From contig NZ_SCTC01000043.1 of assembly GCF_004299445.1 (NCBI RefSeq), forward strand, positions 62,001-126,000: a stretch of 64,000 nt of DNA, read 5' to 3'. The notes below the pieces were generated by a model. It saw nothing but the letters and a program-made list of their open reading frames with translations, was not told the origin of the DNA and did no database searches. How positions within the stretch are numbered: the stretch's first letter is position 1; the number at the start of each line of letters is the position of its first letter. The position numbers were made by a program, and so were the translations under genes. This DNA comes from Phenylobacterium sp. Lineage in GTDB: Bacteria > Pseudomonadota > Alphaproteobacteria > Caulobacterales > Caulobacteraceae. Positions 41,656 to 52,998 of this stretch are shown one piece after another.

Positions 41656-43299
41656 TTGAACCAGTTTACGGCCATGCTGCAGAGGTTTGGGATCGGCCGT
41701 CTGGCCGCGATCCTGGGCCTTGCCGCCGGCGTCGCCGCTGTCGCCGCCGCCATCTTCCTGAACCTGGGCCAGCCCAAGTCCCTGTTGTACTCGAACCTCG
41801 ATCTCAAGGAGGCGGGGTCCATCACCGCCGCCCTGGACCAGGCCGGCGTGAAGTATGAGGTGAAGGGCGATGGTTCGACCATCCTGGTGCCCCGCGACGA
41901 GGTGGCGTCCACCCGCCTGATGCTGTCCAGCAAGGGCCTGCCGACGGCAGGCTCGGTCGGTTATGAGATCTTCGACGAAGCCAACGCCCTGGGGCAGACC
42001 GACTTCGTCCAGCAACTGAACCGCCAGCGCGCCCTGGAAGGCGAACTAGCCCGCACCATTCAGGGCCTGGACGGGATCAGCTCGGTGCGCGTGCACCTGG
42101 TTCTGCCCAAGCGCCAACTGTTTGAGGAGGAGGCCGAGCAGCCCTCCGCCTCGGTGACGATCGGTGTCGGCGGCCGCGAGCCGACGCCCGATCAGGTGCG
42201 CGCCATCCAGAACCTGGTGGCCGGCGCTGTTCCCAACATGAAGCCCGACCGCGTGACGGTCGTCGACCAGCACGCCAAGACGCTCTCGGGCGGCGACGTC
42301 GGCATGGCCGCCGAGGCCGACGGCCGCAAGTCGGAGGTCGAGCAGCGCATCGCCAAGCAGGTGAGGCAGCTGGTGGAGGGCGTGGTCGGCGCCGGCAAGG
42401 CCCGTGTCAACGTCACCGCCGACTTGGAGTTGGCGCGGGTGACCGTCCAGCAGGAGACCTTCGATCCGGACGGTCAGGTGATCCGTTCGGAAAGCACCGC
42501 TGAAGAAAGCAGCCGCGACAACGATCAGGCCGGTTCGGGCCAGGCCTCGGTGGCCGCCAACGTCCCTGGCGCCGGGGGCGACGCGGCCAACAACAGCTCG
42601 TCCAGCGGCCGCACCGATTCGACCACCAACTACGAGATCTCCAAGACCGTCCGCACCGAGGTGCAGGAGCCCGGCACGGTGAAGCGCCTGTCCGTCGCCG
42701 TGGCGGTCGACGGGGCCACCGGAGCGCCGGGCAAGGACGGCAAGCCCGGCGCCTACACGCCTCGCTCGGCCCAGGAAATGCAGCAGATCGAGCAGCTGGT
42801 CCGCTCGGCCGTCGGCTTCAACCAGGAGCGCGGCGACCAGATCAGCGTGATCAACGTGCGGTTCCCCACCGCCGACACCAGCGGCGGGGTCGAGGCCGCC
42901 AATCCCCTGATGGGCTTCGACAAGAACGACATCATGCGCGCGGCCGAACTGGCGGTGCTGGCGATCGTGGGGATCCTGATGATCTTCTTCGTCGCCCGCC
43001 CCCTGCTGGGCGCCGGTGGCGGCAAGAAGGGCAAGAACGGCGGCCCGGCGATGATCGCGCCCGCCCAGATTCAGCGCGTCATGGTCGCCGCGGACGGCCA
43101 GCAGATGCAGCTTTCGGGGGACAACCAGCTGGCGCTGCCCGGTCCGATGGGCTCCGAGGACCCGAACCACCGCATCGACATGGCCCGCGTCGACGGCCAG
43201 GTCCGCGCGAGCGCGGTGAAGAAGGTTTCCGAGTTCGTGGAACGTCACCCCGACGAGTCCGTGGCGATCCTCCGCTCCTGGCTGCATGAGACGACCTGA
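41656..43299 (+). CDS. fliF: Flagellar MS-ring protein FliF
   Basis: A protein of about 547 residues that forms the inner-membrane MS ring. Two transmembrane helices (about 13-35 and 430-455) flank the periplasmic ring-building motifs: [48 protein letters not shown], and the disordered Ser/Thr/Asp-rich loop (about 285-320). The cytoplasmic tail ([28 protein letters not shown]) binds FliG. The start is uncertain: TTG at 41656 gives [12 protein letters not shown] at 41635 and an ATG at 41674 are alternatives. First gene of the operon. Confidence 0.92.
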   Translation: MNQFTAMLQRFGIGRLAAILGLAAGVAAVAAAIFLNLGQPKSLLYSNLDLKEAGSITAALDQAGVKYEVKGDGSTILVPRDEVASTRLMLSSKGLPTAGSVGYEIFDEANALGQTDFVQQLNRQRALEGELARTIQGLDGISSVRVHLVLPKRQLFEEEAEQPSASVTIGVGGREPTPDQVRAIQNLVAGAVPNMKPDRVTVVDQHAKTLSGGDVGMAAEADGRKSEVEQRIAKQVRQLVEGVVGAGKARVNVTADLELARVTVQQETFDPDGQVIRSESTAEESSRDNDQAGSGQASVAANVPGAGGDAANNSSSSGRTDSTTNYEISKTVRTEVQEPGTVKRLSVAVAVDGATGAPGKDGKPGAYTPRSAQEMQQIEQLVRSAVGFNQERGDQISVINVRFPTADTSGGVEAANPLMGFDKNDIMRAAELAVLAIVGILMIFFVARPLLGAGGGKKGKNGGPAMIAPAQIQRVMVAADGQQMQLSGDNQLALPGPMGSEDPNHRIDMARVDGQVRASAVKKVSEFVERHPDESVAILRSWLHETT

Positions 43300-44327
43300 T
43301 GGCGCGTTCTCCCGGTAAGAACATCGTCGATCCCTCCCGCCTGAACGGGGCGGAGAAGTGCGCCGTGGTCCTCCTCGCCTTGGGCGAAGAGCACGCCCAC
43401 GTCTGGCAGGCCCTGGACGAGGAGGAGATCAAGGAGATCTCCCAGGCCATGGCGTCGCTGGGCAACGTGACCGCCGCGGTCGTCGAGGACCTGTTGGTGG
43501 AGTTCGTGTCCGGCGCGGCCGGGACGGGCTCGATCATGGGGTCGTTCGAACAGACCCAGAAGCTGCTGGCCTCCATCATGCCGCCTGAGAAGGTGGACCA
43601 GCTGATGGAAGAGATCCGGGGTCCGGCCGGCCGGACCATGTGGGACAAGCTCGGCAACGTGAACGAGGCCGTGCTCGCGAACTACCTGAAGAACGAATAC
43701 CCGCAAACCGTCGCGGTGGTGCTGTCGAAGATCAAGTCCGAGCACGCCGCTCGGGTCCTGGCCTCGCTGCCCGAGGACTTCGCCCTGGAGTGCGTCATGC
43801 GCATGCTGCGCATGGAGCCGGTGCAGCGCGAGATTCTGGACAAGATCGAGCAGACCCTGCGCAACGAGTTCATGTCGAACCTGGCGCGCACCTCCAAGCG
43901 CGACAGCCACGAGATGATGGCCGACATCTTCAACGCCTTCGACCGCCAGACCGAGACCCGCTTCATCACCGCCCTGGAAGAGCGCAACCGCGAGGCGGCC
44001 GAGCGCATCCGCGCCCTGATGTTCGTGTTCGAAGACCTGTCCAAGCTCGACCCGGGCGGCGTGCAGACCCTGCTGCGCGGCGTCGAAAAGGATCAGCTGG
44101 CCCTGGGCATGAAGGGCGCCTCGGACAGCCTGCGCGAGATGTTCTTCTCCAACATGTCGGAACGCGCCGCCAAGATCATGCGCGAGGACATGGAGACCAT
44201 GGGCCCCGTCCGTCTCAAGGACGTCGACCAGGCCCAGATGGCCATCGTCCAGGTCGCCAAGGACCTCGCCAACAAGGGCGAGATCATGCTGGCCGGCTCG
44301 GGCAGCGACGATGAGTTGATCTACTGA
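43299..44327 (+). CDS. fliG: Flagellar motor switch protein FliG
   Basis: A 342-residue rotor protein. The N-terminal domain binds FliF; the C-terminal domain has the charged torque helix ([70 protein letters not shown]) that faces the stators. The middle segment [12 protein letters not shown] carries the EHPQ-like motif as EHAA. Start overlaps the fliF stop by one base (TGATG). Length normal. Confidence 0.95.
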   Translation: MARSPGKNIVDPSRLNGAEKCAVVLLALGEEHAHVWQALDEEEIKEISQAMASLGNVTAAVVEDLLVEFVSGAAGTGSIMGSFEQTQKLLASIMPPEKVDQLMEEIRGPAGRTMWDKLGNVNEAVLANYLKNEYPQTVAVVLSKIKSEHAARVLASLPEDFALECVMRMLRMEPVQREILDKIEQTLRNEFMSNLARTSKRDSHEMMADIFNAFDRQTETRFITALEERNREAAERIRALMFVFEDLSKLDPGGVQTLLRGVEKDQLALGMKGASDSLREMFFSNMSERAAKIMREDMETMGPVRLKDVDQAQMAIVQVAKDLANKGEIMLAGSGSDDELIY

Positions 44328-44974
44328 TGTCCGAAGCGCTCCAGAAATTCAGCTTCGACACCGAGTTCGACGGCAAGGGCGGCGTGGCCTACCAGGCGCC
44401 GCGCCCCAAGCGGCTGTACCCGCTGGAGGAGGTCGAGCAACTGCGCGAGGCCGCGCGCGCCGAGGGCGAGCGCGCGGCCATGGCCAGCATCGCGGCCCAG
44501 CAGGCCAACGCGCTCAGCCAGATCGCGGCGGCCTGCAACCAGGCCCTGCCCCGGTTGGCCGAGGTGGCTCATGAGCACCGGCTGGGCTCGGCGGCGCTGG
44601 CCCTGGCCTGTGCGCGAGCGATCGCCGACGCCGCGCTCGAGAAGTTTCCCGAGGCGCCGGCGCAGGCCGCCCTGGCCTCGCTGGCCCGCGAGATCGACGC
44701 CCAGCCGCGATTGGTCGTCTCGGCCGACCCGGTCCTGGCGGAGAGGCTGCAGAGCGTCCTGGACGACACCGCCCGCAGCCTTGGCTTCGAGGGCGCGTTG
44801 ATCGTGAAGCCCGACGGAAGCTTCGGCCCAAATGCCTTCACCCTCGACTTCGGAGACGGCCAGGCGGCCTACGATCCCGCCTTGGCCGCCCAGCGCGTGA
44901 CAGCGGCGCTTGAAGCCGCCCTCGCCTCTGAAGGCCTCCACGCCGAACCCCTTATTCCCGGTTCAGAAAGCTAA
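44327..44974 (+). CDS. flbE: FlbE/FliH-like flagellar export regulator
   Basis: A 215-residue protein corresponding to Caulobacter FlbE (FliH): an N-terminal FSFDTEFDGKGGVAYQAPRPKRLYPLEEVE, a long Ala/Glu helix (about 35-85), and a C-terminal domain like the ATP synthase delta/E subunit (PRLVVSADPVLAERLQSVL, GALIVKPDGSFGPNAFTLDFGDGQ). FliH binds FliI and FliN. It overlaps fliG by one base. Annotation as FlbE also follows the gene order. Confidence 0.85.
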   Translation: MSEALQKFSFDTEFDGKGGVAYQAPRPKRLYPLEEVEQLREAARAEGERAAMASIAAQQANALSQIAAACNQALPRLAEVAHEHRLGSAALALACARAIADAALEKFPEAPAQAALASLAREIDAQPRLVVSADPVLAERLQSVLDDTARSLGFEGALIVKPDGSFGPNAFTLDFGDGQAAYDPALAAQRVTAALEAALASEGLHAEPLIPGSES

Positions 44975-44979
44975 GACCC

Positions 44980-45321
44980 ATGGCCGACGACGAACTGAAA
45001 CTCGACGAGTTCGCGCCTTCAGAAGACGCCGACAACGTCCTGGCGAGCCTGCTCAGCGAAGAGCGCACGGCCGGCGACCTGGCCCCGGTCTTCGACGTGC
45101 CCGTGGCCATCTCGGCCGTGCTGGGTCGCTCTTCGATGTCGGTGGCCCAGCTGCTTCAGCTCAGCCAGGGCTCGATCCTGGAGCTGGACCGAAAGGTCGG
45201 CGAGGCGATCGACATCTACGTGAACAACCGCCTGGTGGCCCGCGGCGAGGTCGTCATCGTCGACGAGCGCTTGGGCGTGACTATGACGGAAATCATCAAG
45301 GACGGCGACGCACAGGCCTGA
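44980..45321 (+). CDS. fliN: Flagellar motor switch protein FliN
   Basis: A 113-residue C-ring subunit. A 35-residue acidic N-terminal tail is followed by the SpoA/FliN domain: FDVPVAISAVLGRSSMSVAQLLQLSQGSILELDRKVGEAIDIYVNNRLVARGEVVIVDERLGVTMTEII. It interacts with FliG-FliM and, through FliH, with the export ATPase. It starts five bases after flbE. Confidence 0.95.
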   Translation: MADDELKLDEFAPSEDADNVLASLLSEERTAGDLAPVFDVPVAISAVLGRSSMSVAQLLQLSQGSILELDRKVGEAIDIYVNNRLVARGEVVIVDERLGVTMTEIIKDGDAQA

Positions 45322-45347
45322 GGCCTGGCGGACAGGGGAGTTAGAGA

Positions 45348-46715
<1,368 letters not shown>

Positions 46716-46721
46716 CCTTCG

Positions 46722-48815
46722 ATGGCGGACACCGGCTCCACCTACCGATACAATACCGCGCCCTCACCCAAGGACGTGTGGGGCATGCTGGCGCGTGGCG
46801 AAGTCGCCATGGCGCTCGGCATCGTCGGCATCGTCGTCCTGCTGATCCTGCCGATCCCCGCCTTCGTCCTGGACTTCCTGCTCACGATCTCGATCGGCTC
46901 TTCGATCCTGATCCTGATGACGTCGATCCTGCTCAAGCGGCCGCTGGACTTCACGTCGTTCCCGACCGTGCTGCTGGTCGCGACCCTGTTCCGGCTGGCC
47001 CTCAACATCGCCACCACCCGGCTGATCCTCAGCCATGGCCACGAGGGCGCCCACGGCGCCGGGGCCGTGATCGAGACGTTCGGCAAGCTGATGATGGGTG
47101 GCAACTTCGCCATCGGCGTCATCGTCTTCATCATCCTGGTGATCGTGAACTTCGTCGTGATCACCAAGGGTTCCGGCCGGATCGCCGAGGTCGCGGCCCG
47201 CTTCACCCTCGACGCCATGCCCGGCAAGCAGATGGCGATCGACGCCGACCTGTCGTCGGGCCTGATCGACCAGGAGCAGGCCAAGCTGCGCCGCAAGGAG
47301 CTGGAGCAGGAATCGACCTTCTTCGGCGCCATGGACGGCGCCTCGAAGTTCGTCCGCGGCGACGCGATCGCGGGCCTGATCATCCTGGCCGTCAACGTGA
47401 TCGGCGGCATCCTGATCGGCGTGCTGCAGCACAATGTGCCGATCGCCGAGGCCTTCTCCAGCTACACGATCATGTCGATCGGCGACGGCCTGGTCAGCCA
47501 GATTCCGGCTCTGATCATCTCGATCGCCGCGGGCTTCCTGGTCTCGAAGGCCGGCGTCGAAGGCTCGGCCGACAAGGCGCTGGTCTCGCAGTTGGCCATG
47601 AACCCGGTCGCCCTTGGTATGGTCGCGGCGACCGCCGGCGTGCTGGCCTTGATCCCGGGCATGCCGATCATCCCGTTCGCGGCCCTGTCGATCGGCGCCG
47701 GCGTCCTGGCCTGGCGGCGCGCGCAGAAGGCCAGCGAGCCTGAGCCCATCGCCATCGAGCCCGCCGCAGCGGAACCCGAAGACGAGCCGATCGGCCAGAC
47801 CCTGGCCATCGACGAGATCAAGATCGAGCTGGGCTACGGCCTGCTGCCGCTGATCAACGACCTGGAAGGCCGCCGCCTCACCGACCAGATCAAGGCGCTG
47901 CGCCGCACCCTGGCCGCCGACTTCGGCTTCGTGATGCCGTCGGTCCGCATCCTCGACAACATGCGTCTGCCCTCCATGGGCTACTGCCTGCGCATCAAGG
48001 AGATGGAGGCCGGCTCGGGCGAGGTGCGGATCGGCCAGCTGATGGCGATGGACCCGCGCGGCGCCCAGGTCGACCTGCCCGGCGAGCATGTGAAGGAGCC
48101 GGCGTTCGGCCTGCCAGCGACCTGGATCGACGACTCGCTGCGCGAGGAAGCCAGCTTCCGCGGCTACACCATCGTGGACCCGGCCACAGTGCTCACCACG
48201 CATCTGACCGAGATCCTCAAGGAGAACATGCCCGATCTGGTGACCTACGCCGAGGTCCAGAAGCTGCTCAAGGAGCTGCCGCCCGAGCAGAAGAAGCTCT
48301 CGGACGACCTGATCCCCACGGTCGTCTCGGCCACCACCGTCCAGCGCGTGCTGCAGTCGCTGCTGCGCGAGCGGGTCTCGATCCGCGACCTCGGCGCCAT
48401 CCTGGAAGGCATCGGAGAAGCCGCCCCGCACACCACATCGATCACCATGCTGGTCGAACAGGTCCGCGGCCGCCTGGCTCGCCAGCTCTGCTACGCCTAC
48501 CGCGGCGACGACGGCGCCCTGCCGATCGTGTCGCTGTCGCCCGAGTGGGAGAACGCCTTCGCCGACGCCCTCGTGGGGGCGGGCGAAGAGAAGCAATTGG
48601 CGCTGGCCCCCTCGCGCCTGCAGGACTTCATCCGCAACGTGCGCGAGACGTTCGAACGCGCCGCGCTCGCCGGCGACACCCCGGTGCTGCTGACCAGCCC
48701 GACGGTGAGGCCCTACGTCCGCTCAATCATCGAACGCTTCCGCGGCCAGACCCCGGTCATGAGCCAGAACGAGATCCACCCCCGCGCGCGCCTCAAGACG
48801 GTGGGTTCGATCTAG
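46722..48815 (+). CDS. flhA: Flagellar export apparatus protein FlhA
   Basis: A 697-residue FHIPEP-family protein of the flagellar type III export gate. About eight transmembrane helices occupy the first 330 residues (first ones at 27-70), with the conserved cytoplasmic FHIPEP loop (MPGKQMAIDADLSSGLIDQEQAKLRRKELEQESTFFGAMDGASKFVRGDAIAG, about 166-218). The rest is the cytoplasmic ring domain that docks export chaperones. It starts six bases after flbD, so it is probably the last gene of the operon. Confidence 0.96.
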   Translation: MADTGSTYRYNTAPSPKDVWGMLARGEVAMALGIVGIVVLLILPIPAFVLDFLLTISIGSSILILMTSILLKRPLDFTSFPTVLLVATLFRLALNIATTRLILSHGHEGAHGAGAVIETFGKLMMGGNFAIGVIVFIILVIVNFVVITKGSGRIAEVAARFTLDAMPGKQMAIDADLSSGLIDQEQAKLRRKELEQESTFFGAMDGASKFVRGDAIAGLIILAVNVIGGILIGVLQHNVPIAEAFSSYTIMSIGDGLVSQIPALIISIAAGFLVSKAGVEGSADKALVSQLAMNPVALGMVAATAGVLALIPGMPIIPFAALSIGAGVLAWRRAQKASEPEPIAIEPAAAEPEDEPIGQTLAIDEIKIELGYGLLPLINDLEGRRLTDQIKALRRTLAADFGFVMPSVRILDNMRLPSMGYCLRIKEMEAGSGEVRIGQLMAMDPRGAQVDLPGEHVKEPAFGLPATWIDDSLREEASFRGYTIVDPATVLTTHLTEILKENMPDLVTYAEVQKLLKELPPEQKKLSDDLIPTVVSATTVQRVLQSLLRERVSIRDLGAILEGIGEAAPHTTSITMLVEQVRGRLARQLCYAYRGDDGALPIVSLSPEWENAFADALVGAGEEKQLALAPSRLQDFIRNVRETFERAALAGDTPVLLTSPTVRPYVRSIIERFRGQTPVMSQNEIHPRARLKTVGSI

Positions 48816-48816
48816 C

Positions 48817-48846
48817 TTCCCCGAGAGCGCGCGGCGGAGCGGGGAA
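48817..48846 (+). terminator. Possible terminator hairpin after flhA
   Basis: TTCCCCG (48817-48823) and CGGGGAA (48840-48846) form a seven-pair stem with a 16-base loop directly after the flhA stop. There is no T-run, so at best a weak or rho-dependent termination signal. Confidence 0.3.
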
Positions 48847-48974
48847 ACCTCTTCCACCAAACTAGGCCAGGGCCGCAGAGCCTCGTTCCTGCGAGGGTCG
48901 GACGCCCGGCCGGCCGCGCGCCGTCTTCACGCCGCGATCCTCGGGCCCCTTGGTCCCCTCTCGCGGGAAGGCAG

Positions 48975-49024
48975 TTGAACGCTCATTCAAGTCGTGCTTA
49001 GGTCTGAGTTGAACGCTCAACCAA
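48975..49024. promoter_or_regulatory. Two TetR-type operators
   Basis: Two 16-base sites lie 34 bases apart: TTGAACGCTCATTCAA (48975-48990) and TTGAACGCTCAACCAA (49009-49024). The first is a near-palindrome of seven-base half sites TTGAACG and CATTCAA; the second has a good left half only. They are placed in the promoter and just before the ATG of the TetR gene, so autoregulation is likely (inference). Confidence 0.6.
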
Positions 49025-49031
49025 GGCCCCG

Positions 49032-49640
49032 ATGGAAGACCTGCCCACCCGCGACCGTCTGGTCTTCGCCGCGCTCAAGCTCTTCGGGGAGAAGGGGTAC
49101 CTCAGCACATCCATCCAGGACATCCTGCGCGAGGCCGGCGCGAATGCGGGCAGCCTGTACCATGCGTTCCCCACCAAGCAGGACGTGCTGATCGCGGTGC
49201 TGGACCTCTATCGCCAGGGCATCGAGCCGATGCTGCTGGCCCCCGCCTGGGACGGCGTGGACGATCCCATCGAGAAGGTATTCGCGCTGCTGGCGCGCTA
49301 CCGCGGGATGCTCGAGGCCACCGACTGCCTCTACGGCTGCCCGATCGGCTCGATCGCACTGGAGCTGCACGAGCCCGACCCGCCGGTCCGCGAGCTGCTG
49401 TCGCTCAACTTCACCCAATGGGTCGGCCACATCGAGCGCTGCCTGGACGAGGCGGGAGACCGCCTGCCCGCCGACCTCGACCGCCGGATGGTGGCGATCC
49501 TGGTGCTCAACGTCATGGAGGGGGGCGTGATGCAGTCGCGCACCCACCGCACGCTGGAAGCGTTCGACGCCTCGGTGGCGGGCCTTCGCGACTACCTCAA
49601 CCGGCTGGAGCAGGCCGCATCAGGGGGACAGCCCAAATGA
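49032..49640 (+). CDS. TetR/AcrR-family transcriptional regulator
   Basis: A 202-residue repressor. The N-terminal helix-turn-helix is clear: VFAALKLFGEKGYLSTSIQDILREAGANAGSLYHAFPTKQDVLIAVL (about 12-58). The ligand domain includes a CLYGCPIGSIALEL segment, resembling TetR proteins that sense electrophiles or acyl compounds. Two operator-like sites lie upstream. The stop overlaps the start of the next gene by four bases (ATGA), so the SRPBCC gene is a likely co-regulated target. Confidence 0.92.
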   Translation: MEDLPTRDRLVFAALKLFGEKGYLSTSIQDILREAGANAGSLYHAFPTKQDVLIAVLDLYRQGIEPMLLAPAWDGVDDPIEKVFALLARYRGMLEATDCLYGCPIGSIALELHEPDPPVRELLSLNFTQWVGHIERCLDEAGDRLPADLDRRMVAILVLNVMEGGVMQSRTHRTLEAFDASVAGLRDYLNRLEQAASGGQPK

Positions 49641-50287
49641 AGATCATCGGACGCCTCACGGCCGCTGCGGCAGCGCTCGCCCTTGCCGGCAGCGCCGCCG
49701 CCCAGTCGATCAAGGACTACCCAGACGTGACCGACACCTCGTTCGTACAGGCGAACGGCCACAAGGTGCTGCGGATCGCCATCGACGTGCCCGCGCCACG
49801 CAAGGCCGTGTGGGAGCGGTTCACCACGACCGAGGGCTACCGGGCCTGGGCGGTCCCCGTGGCGCTGGTGGACGGCAAGCTCGGTGGGACGATTGAGGGC
49901 AGCTACGACTTCAAGGCAAGGATCGGCGACGTCGACAACATCCGGAACCAGATCGTCGTCTTCCAGCCGGAGCAGACGCTGGCGATCCGCAACGTGAACG
50001 CACCCAAGACCCTGCCCGGCCGTGAGCAGTTCGGCGAGATCGTCACGGTGATGGAGTTCGCGGACGCCTCGGCGGGCGGCACGCGGGTGACCCTGACAGC
50101 CGTCGGCTACAAGCCCGGCGAGCCATACGACACCCTCTACAAGCACTTCGGCTGGGGGAACGCCTACTCCCTGATGAAGCTGAAAGAGAGCTTCACCAAG
50201 GGGCCGATCGACTGGAAGCAGGTTCAGGCCCAGCAGGAGGCCAAGGCCGCCTCCGCGAAAGTGGCGCCGCCCAAGGGAGCGAACTGA
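49637..50287 (+). CDS. SRPBCC (START-like) protein, exported
   Basis: A 216-residue protein with a signal peptide (about 1-22), and the SRPBCC/AHSA1 pattern: RIAIDVPAPRKAVWERFTTTEGYRAWAVPVALVDGKLGGTIEGSYDF, then a C-terminal amphipathic helix (AYSLMKLKESFTKGP). SRPBCC domains hold hydrophobic ligands; a periplasmic member is less common. It overlaps the TetR gene and is followed by a small membrane protein gene one base after its stop, forming a TetR-SRPBCC-membrane protein operon. Confidence 0.82.
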   Translation: MKIIGRLTAAAAALALAGSAAAQSIKDYPDVTDTSFVQANGHKVLRIAIDVPAPRKAVWERFTTTEGYRAWAVPVALVDGKLGGTIEGSYDFKARIGDVDNIRNQIVVFQPEQTLAIRNVNAPKTLPGREQFGEIVTVMEFADASAGGTRVTLTAVGYKPGEPYDTLYKHFGWGNAYSLMKLKESFTKGPIDWKQVQAQQEAKAASAKVAPPKGAN

Positions 50288-50288
50288 G

Positions 50289-50648
50289 ATGAATACGAAA
50301 ACCCTCGCCCGAGTGACCCTGGTCGCCACAGCCGCTCAGGTCGGCATGGTGGTCGCGGGCCACTTTTCACCGGCCGTCGCCGGGGCTTTCGCCCTGGGCG
50401 GCATGGGAATCTCGCTTGTGGCCGGCGTGTTCTACGCAAGGCTCGCGAGAGCCGGCTGGGCCATGAGCCTGGTGGGCGGCGTGCTCGCCGGAGGCGCCTG
50501 CGCGTTCCTGGGGATCGGGGCGTCGGTGCTTCTGGGCGACGTCCCGCCTTCGCTCCTGGCTTTCGGAACGGCCGGATCGGCCGTGGCGGGCCTGATCGGC
50601 GGCGCGGCCGGAAAGGCCACGGCGCCGCGCTCAACCGTCACGGGCTAG
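50289..50648 (+). CDS. Small membrane protein, function unknown
   Basis: A 119-residue protein with four hydrophobic segments (about 8-28, 33-48, 56-78, 86-108), rich in Gly and Ala. No family recognised. It starts immediately after the SRPBCC gene and should be part of the same TetR-controlled transcript. Confidence 0.65.
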   Translation: MNTKTLARVTLVATAAQVGMVVAGHFSPAVAGAFALGGMGISLVAGVFYARLARAGWAMSLVGGVLAGGACAFLGIGASVLLGDVPPSLLAFGTAGSAVAGLIGGAAGKATAPRSTVTG

Positions 50649-50735
50649 TCGCAGGCCGTTGCAGGCCGTCGCCCCGGCTGATAGCGGTTCGGGCCTTGGG
50701 CGAGGCGTTCGCCCCACTTGAGTCTCGGAATCCGG

Positions 50736-51089
50736 ATGCGGCGACCCCTTGAGCGACCCCAGGGCCTTCCACGACAATTCCTGTGGGATCTGCTGACCTT
50801 CGAGAAGCTGATCACCAGCACGGTCGTCCATCTGGTCTACTGGGCCGGCCTGGGCATCATCGGCGTGATCGCCTTCGGCGTCGTGGGCGCCTCTGTGGGT
50901 GTGGCCATCCGCGAGGGGGGCTGGGGCATCTTCCTGGCCGCGGCGGTGTTGGGCGTGGGCCTGATGGGCGTCTTCATCGCGGTGCTGCTCTGGCGCGCCT
51001 TCTGCGAGTTCTACGTGGCCGTCTTCCAGATCAGCGAAGACCTTCACGTCCTGCGTCAGGACGTGGAGCGCGAGCGGAACGGCCGCTAG
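50736..51089 (+). CDS. DUF4282 membrane protein
   Basis: A protein of about 117 residues with DUF4282 layout: cytoplasmic N-terminus, LLTFEKLITSTVVHLVYWAGLGIIGVIAFGVV (first helix), a short Gly-rich loop, a second helix (IFLAAAVLGVGLMGVFIAVLLWRAF), then CEFYVAVFQISEDLHVLRQDVE. The family is thought to be a small membrane protein of unknown role. The ATG at 50736 is used; a TTG at 50718 is possible. Converges on fliJ. Confidence 0.75.
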   Translation: MRRPLERPQGLPRQFLWDLLTFEKLITSTVVHLVYWAGLGIIGVIAFGVVGASVGVAIREGGWGIFLAAAVLGVGLMGVFIAVLLWRAFCEFYVAVFQISEDLHVLRQDVERERNGR

Positions 51090-51134
51090 GGGTCACCGCC
51101 TCGCGATGAGCCCAGGCAGCGGCTCTCCAGCGCC

Positions 51135-51542
51135 TTAGCTCGCGCGCTTGCGCAGCCCCATTTCGTCCATGGCGGCGGCCTCGACGCGACCCTGCAGCTT
51201 GCGGGCCTCGAGGCGGAGGTTGTCGGCGATGTGCTCGTACTTCTTCTGGGCCTCGAAGGCCTCGGAGAGCGCATCGCGAGCCCCGGCCTCCTCGATGAGG
51301 ATGACGTCGATCTCTGACTGGATCCTGGCCTTGCGGATCTTCAGGCCCTCGAAGAAGCCGGCTCGGTAGATGCCGGCCTCGGCCTCCTGGGCGGAGTAGG
51401 CCATCTCGGCCTCGCCCTCGGCGTCCAGCATCGCCATCCGCAGTTCGCAGGCGACGCGGCGGTCGACGATCTCGGCCAGCCGCTTCTGCAGGACCTCGGC
51501 CTCGTAGGTCGACAGCTTGATCAGGGATTCGGCCCAACTCAC
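51135..51542 (-). CDS. fliJ: Flagellar export chaperone FliJ
   Basis: A 135-residue, almost entirely helical coiled-coil protein (Glu/Ala/Arg-rich heptads throughout) in the position and of the size of Caulobacter FliJ. It is the central stalk-like subunit of the FliI export ATPase. The GTG start overlaps the fliI stop by four bases (GTGA). No sequence motif beyond coiled coil; the call depends on the fliI neighbour. Confidence 0.85.
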   Translation of the reverse strand: MSWAESLIKLSTYEAEVLQKRLAEIVDRRVACELRMAMLDAEGEAEMAYSAQEAEAGIYRAGFFEGLKIRKARIQSEIDVILIEEAGARDALSEAFEAQKKYEHIADNLRLEARKLQGRVEAAAMDEMGLRKRAS

Positions 51543-52906
51543 GCGGCGGCTCCTTGCAGGATGTCAGAGAGGCCCTGGAAGCTGTCGTCCAGGCTGGTGG
51601 CGTCGTTGGGGTTCTGAGACAGGAACGCCTCGACGGCAGGATTGAGGGCGATGGCCCGGTCGATGAGCGGATCGGCCCCGGCGCGATAGGCGCCGATGCG
51701 GATCAACTCTTCCATGTTGGAATAGGCGGAGAGCGCCTCGCGGGCCTGGCGCACGATGATGCGCTCTTCCGGCGACTGGCAGCCGGGCATGGTCCGGCTG
51801 ATCGACTTCAGCACATTGATCGCTGGGAAGCGGCCGCGCTCGGCGATGGCCCGCTCCATCACGATGTGTCCGTCCAGGATGCCTCGGACGGCGTCCGCGA
51901 TCGGCTCGTTGTGGTCGTCGCCGTCCACCAGCACCGTGAACAGGCCCGTGATCGGGCCGGCCTGGGTGCCGTCGGGCCGGATTGGCCCTGGGCCGGCGCG
52001 TTCCAGAAGCTTGGGCAACTCGGTGAAGCAGGTGGGCGTGTAGCCCTTGGTGGTCGGGGGCTCGCCGGCGGCCAGGCCGATCTCTCGCTGGGCCATGGCG
52101 AAGCGGGTGACCGAGTCCATCAGGCAGAGGACTTCCAGGTCCTGGTCGCGCAGGAACTCGGCGATGGCCATGGTCATGTAGGCGGCCTGCCGGCGCTTCA
52201 GGGCCGGCTCGTCCGAGGTGGCGACCACGACGATGGCGCGGCGCAGGCCTTCCTCGCCCAGGGTCTCTTCGATGAACTCGCGGACCTCCCGGCCCCGTTC
52301 GCCGATCAGGCCCACCACGACGGCGTCGCAGTCCGCGTTCTTGGCCAGCATCGACAGCAGCACCGACTTGCCGACGCCCGAGCCGGCGAAGACGCCCAGG
52401 CGCTGGCCGCGGCAGCAGGTGGTGAAGACGTTCATGGCCCGCACGCCAAGGTCCAGGCGCTCGCCCACCCGGGCGCGGGCGTGAGCCGACGGGGGCGGGG
52501 CGCGGAGGGGGTACCCCACGATGCCCTGCGGCAGCGGGCCCTTGCCGTCGATCGGTTCACCAAACGCGTCAACGATTCGGCCCAGCCAGGCCTTGGTCGG
52601 ACGCACGGCGGAACCCAGCGGCTGGATGCGGATTTCCGCCCCGGGCGCCACGCCCTCGACAGGCCCGAACGGCATCAGCAGGGCGCGGTTCTCGCGGAAG
52701 CCCACCACTTCGGCGGCCACCGGCTTCTCGGCGAGGCGGGTGATCTCGGCGCGGGCGCCCACCGCCAGGCGCGACAGACCGCCGCGCGCCTCGATCAGGA
52801 GGCCGTTCACCGCGGCGACCCGCCCGGAGACCGTCAATGGATCAAGCCGCTCGATCGCGGCCACAAGGCTCTGCACGCACGCCCCTTGAGCTATGTGCGA
52901 GACCAT
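51539..52906 (-). CDS. fliI: Flagellum-specific ATPase FliI
   Basis: A 455-residue F1-like ATPase that drives flagellar type III export. Walker A GSGVGKS is at 175-181, preceded by [11 protein letters not shown], with Walker [29 protein letters not shown]. The last segment [31 protein letters not shown] is family-typical. Start at the first ATG (MVSHIAQG); a shorter start is possible. Transcribed away from the DUF/ctrA side with a CtrA-like box 13 bp upstream. Confidence 0.95.
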   Translation of the reverse strand: MVSHIAQGACVQSLVAAIERLDPLTVSGRVAAVNGLLIEARGGLSRLAVGARAEITRLAEKPVAAEVVGFRENRALLMPFGPVEGVAPGAEIRIQPLGSAVRPTKAWLGRIVDAFGEPIDGKGPLPQGIVGYPLRAPPPSAHARARVGERLDLGVRAMNVFTTCCRGQRLGVFAGSGVGKSVLLSMLAKNADCDAVVVGLIGERGREVREFIEETLGEEGLRRAIVVVATSDEPALKRRQAAYMTMAIAEFLRDQDLEVLCLMDSVTRFAMAQREIGLAAGEPPTTKGYTPTCFTELPKLLERAGPGPIRPDGTQAGPITGLFTVLVDGDDHNEPIADAVRGILDGHIVMERAIAERGRFPAINVLKSISRTMPGCQSPEERIIVRQAREALSAYSNMEELIRIGAYRAGADPLIDRAIALNPAVEAFLSQNPNDATSLDDSFQGLSDILQGAAA

Positions 52907-52918
52907 GGCCTCGCAGGC

Positions 52919-52933
52919 TTAAGGGGTTGTGAA
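52919..52933 (-). promoter_or_regulatory. CtrA-like box at fliI
   Basis: TTAA-N7-TGAA (52919-52933), one mismatch to TTAA-N7-TTAA, lies 13 bases before the fliI start in the gap to the next gene. Being so close to the ATG, it would act as a repressor site or belong to a leaderless promoter; function is inference from known CtrA control of class II flagellar genes. Confidence 0.35.
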
Positions 52934-52998
52934 GAACTGGCTCTGCCTTGGCGCCTGGTCGGCGATTTTTGCCGCGTCCAGGCGCCGCAGTCGGATCT

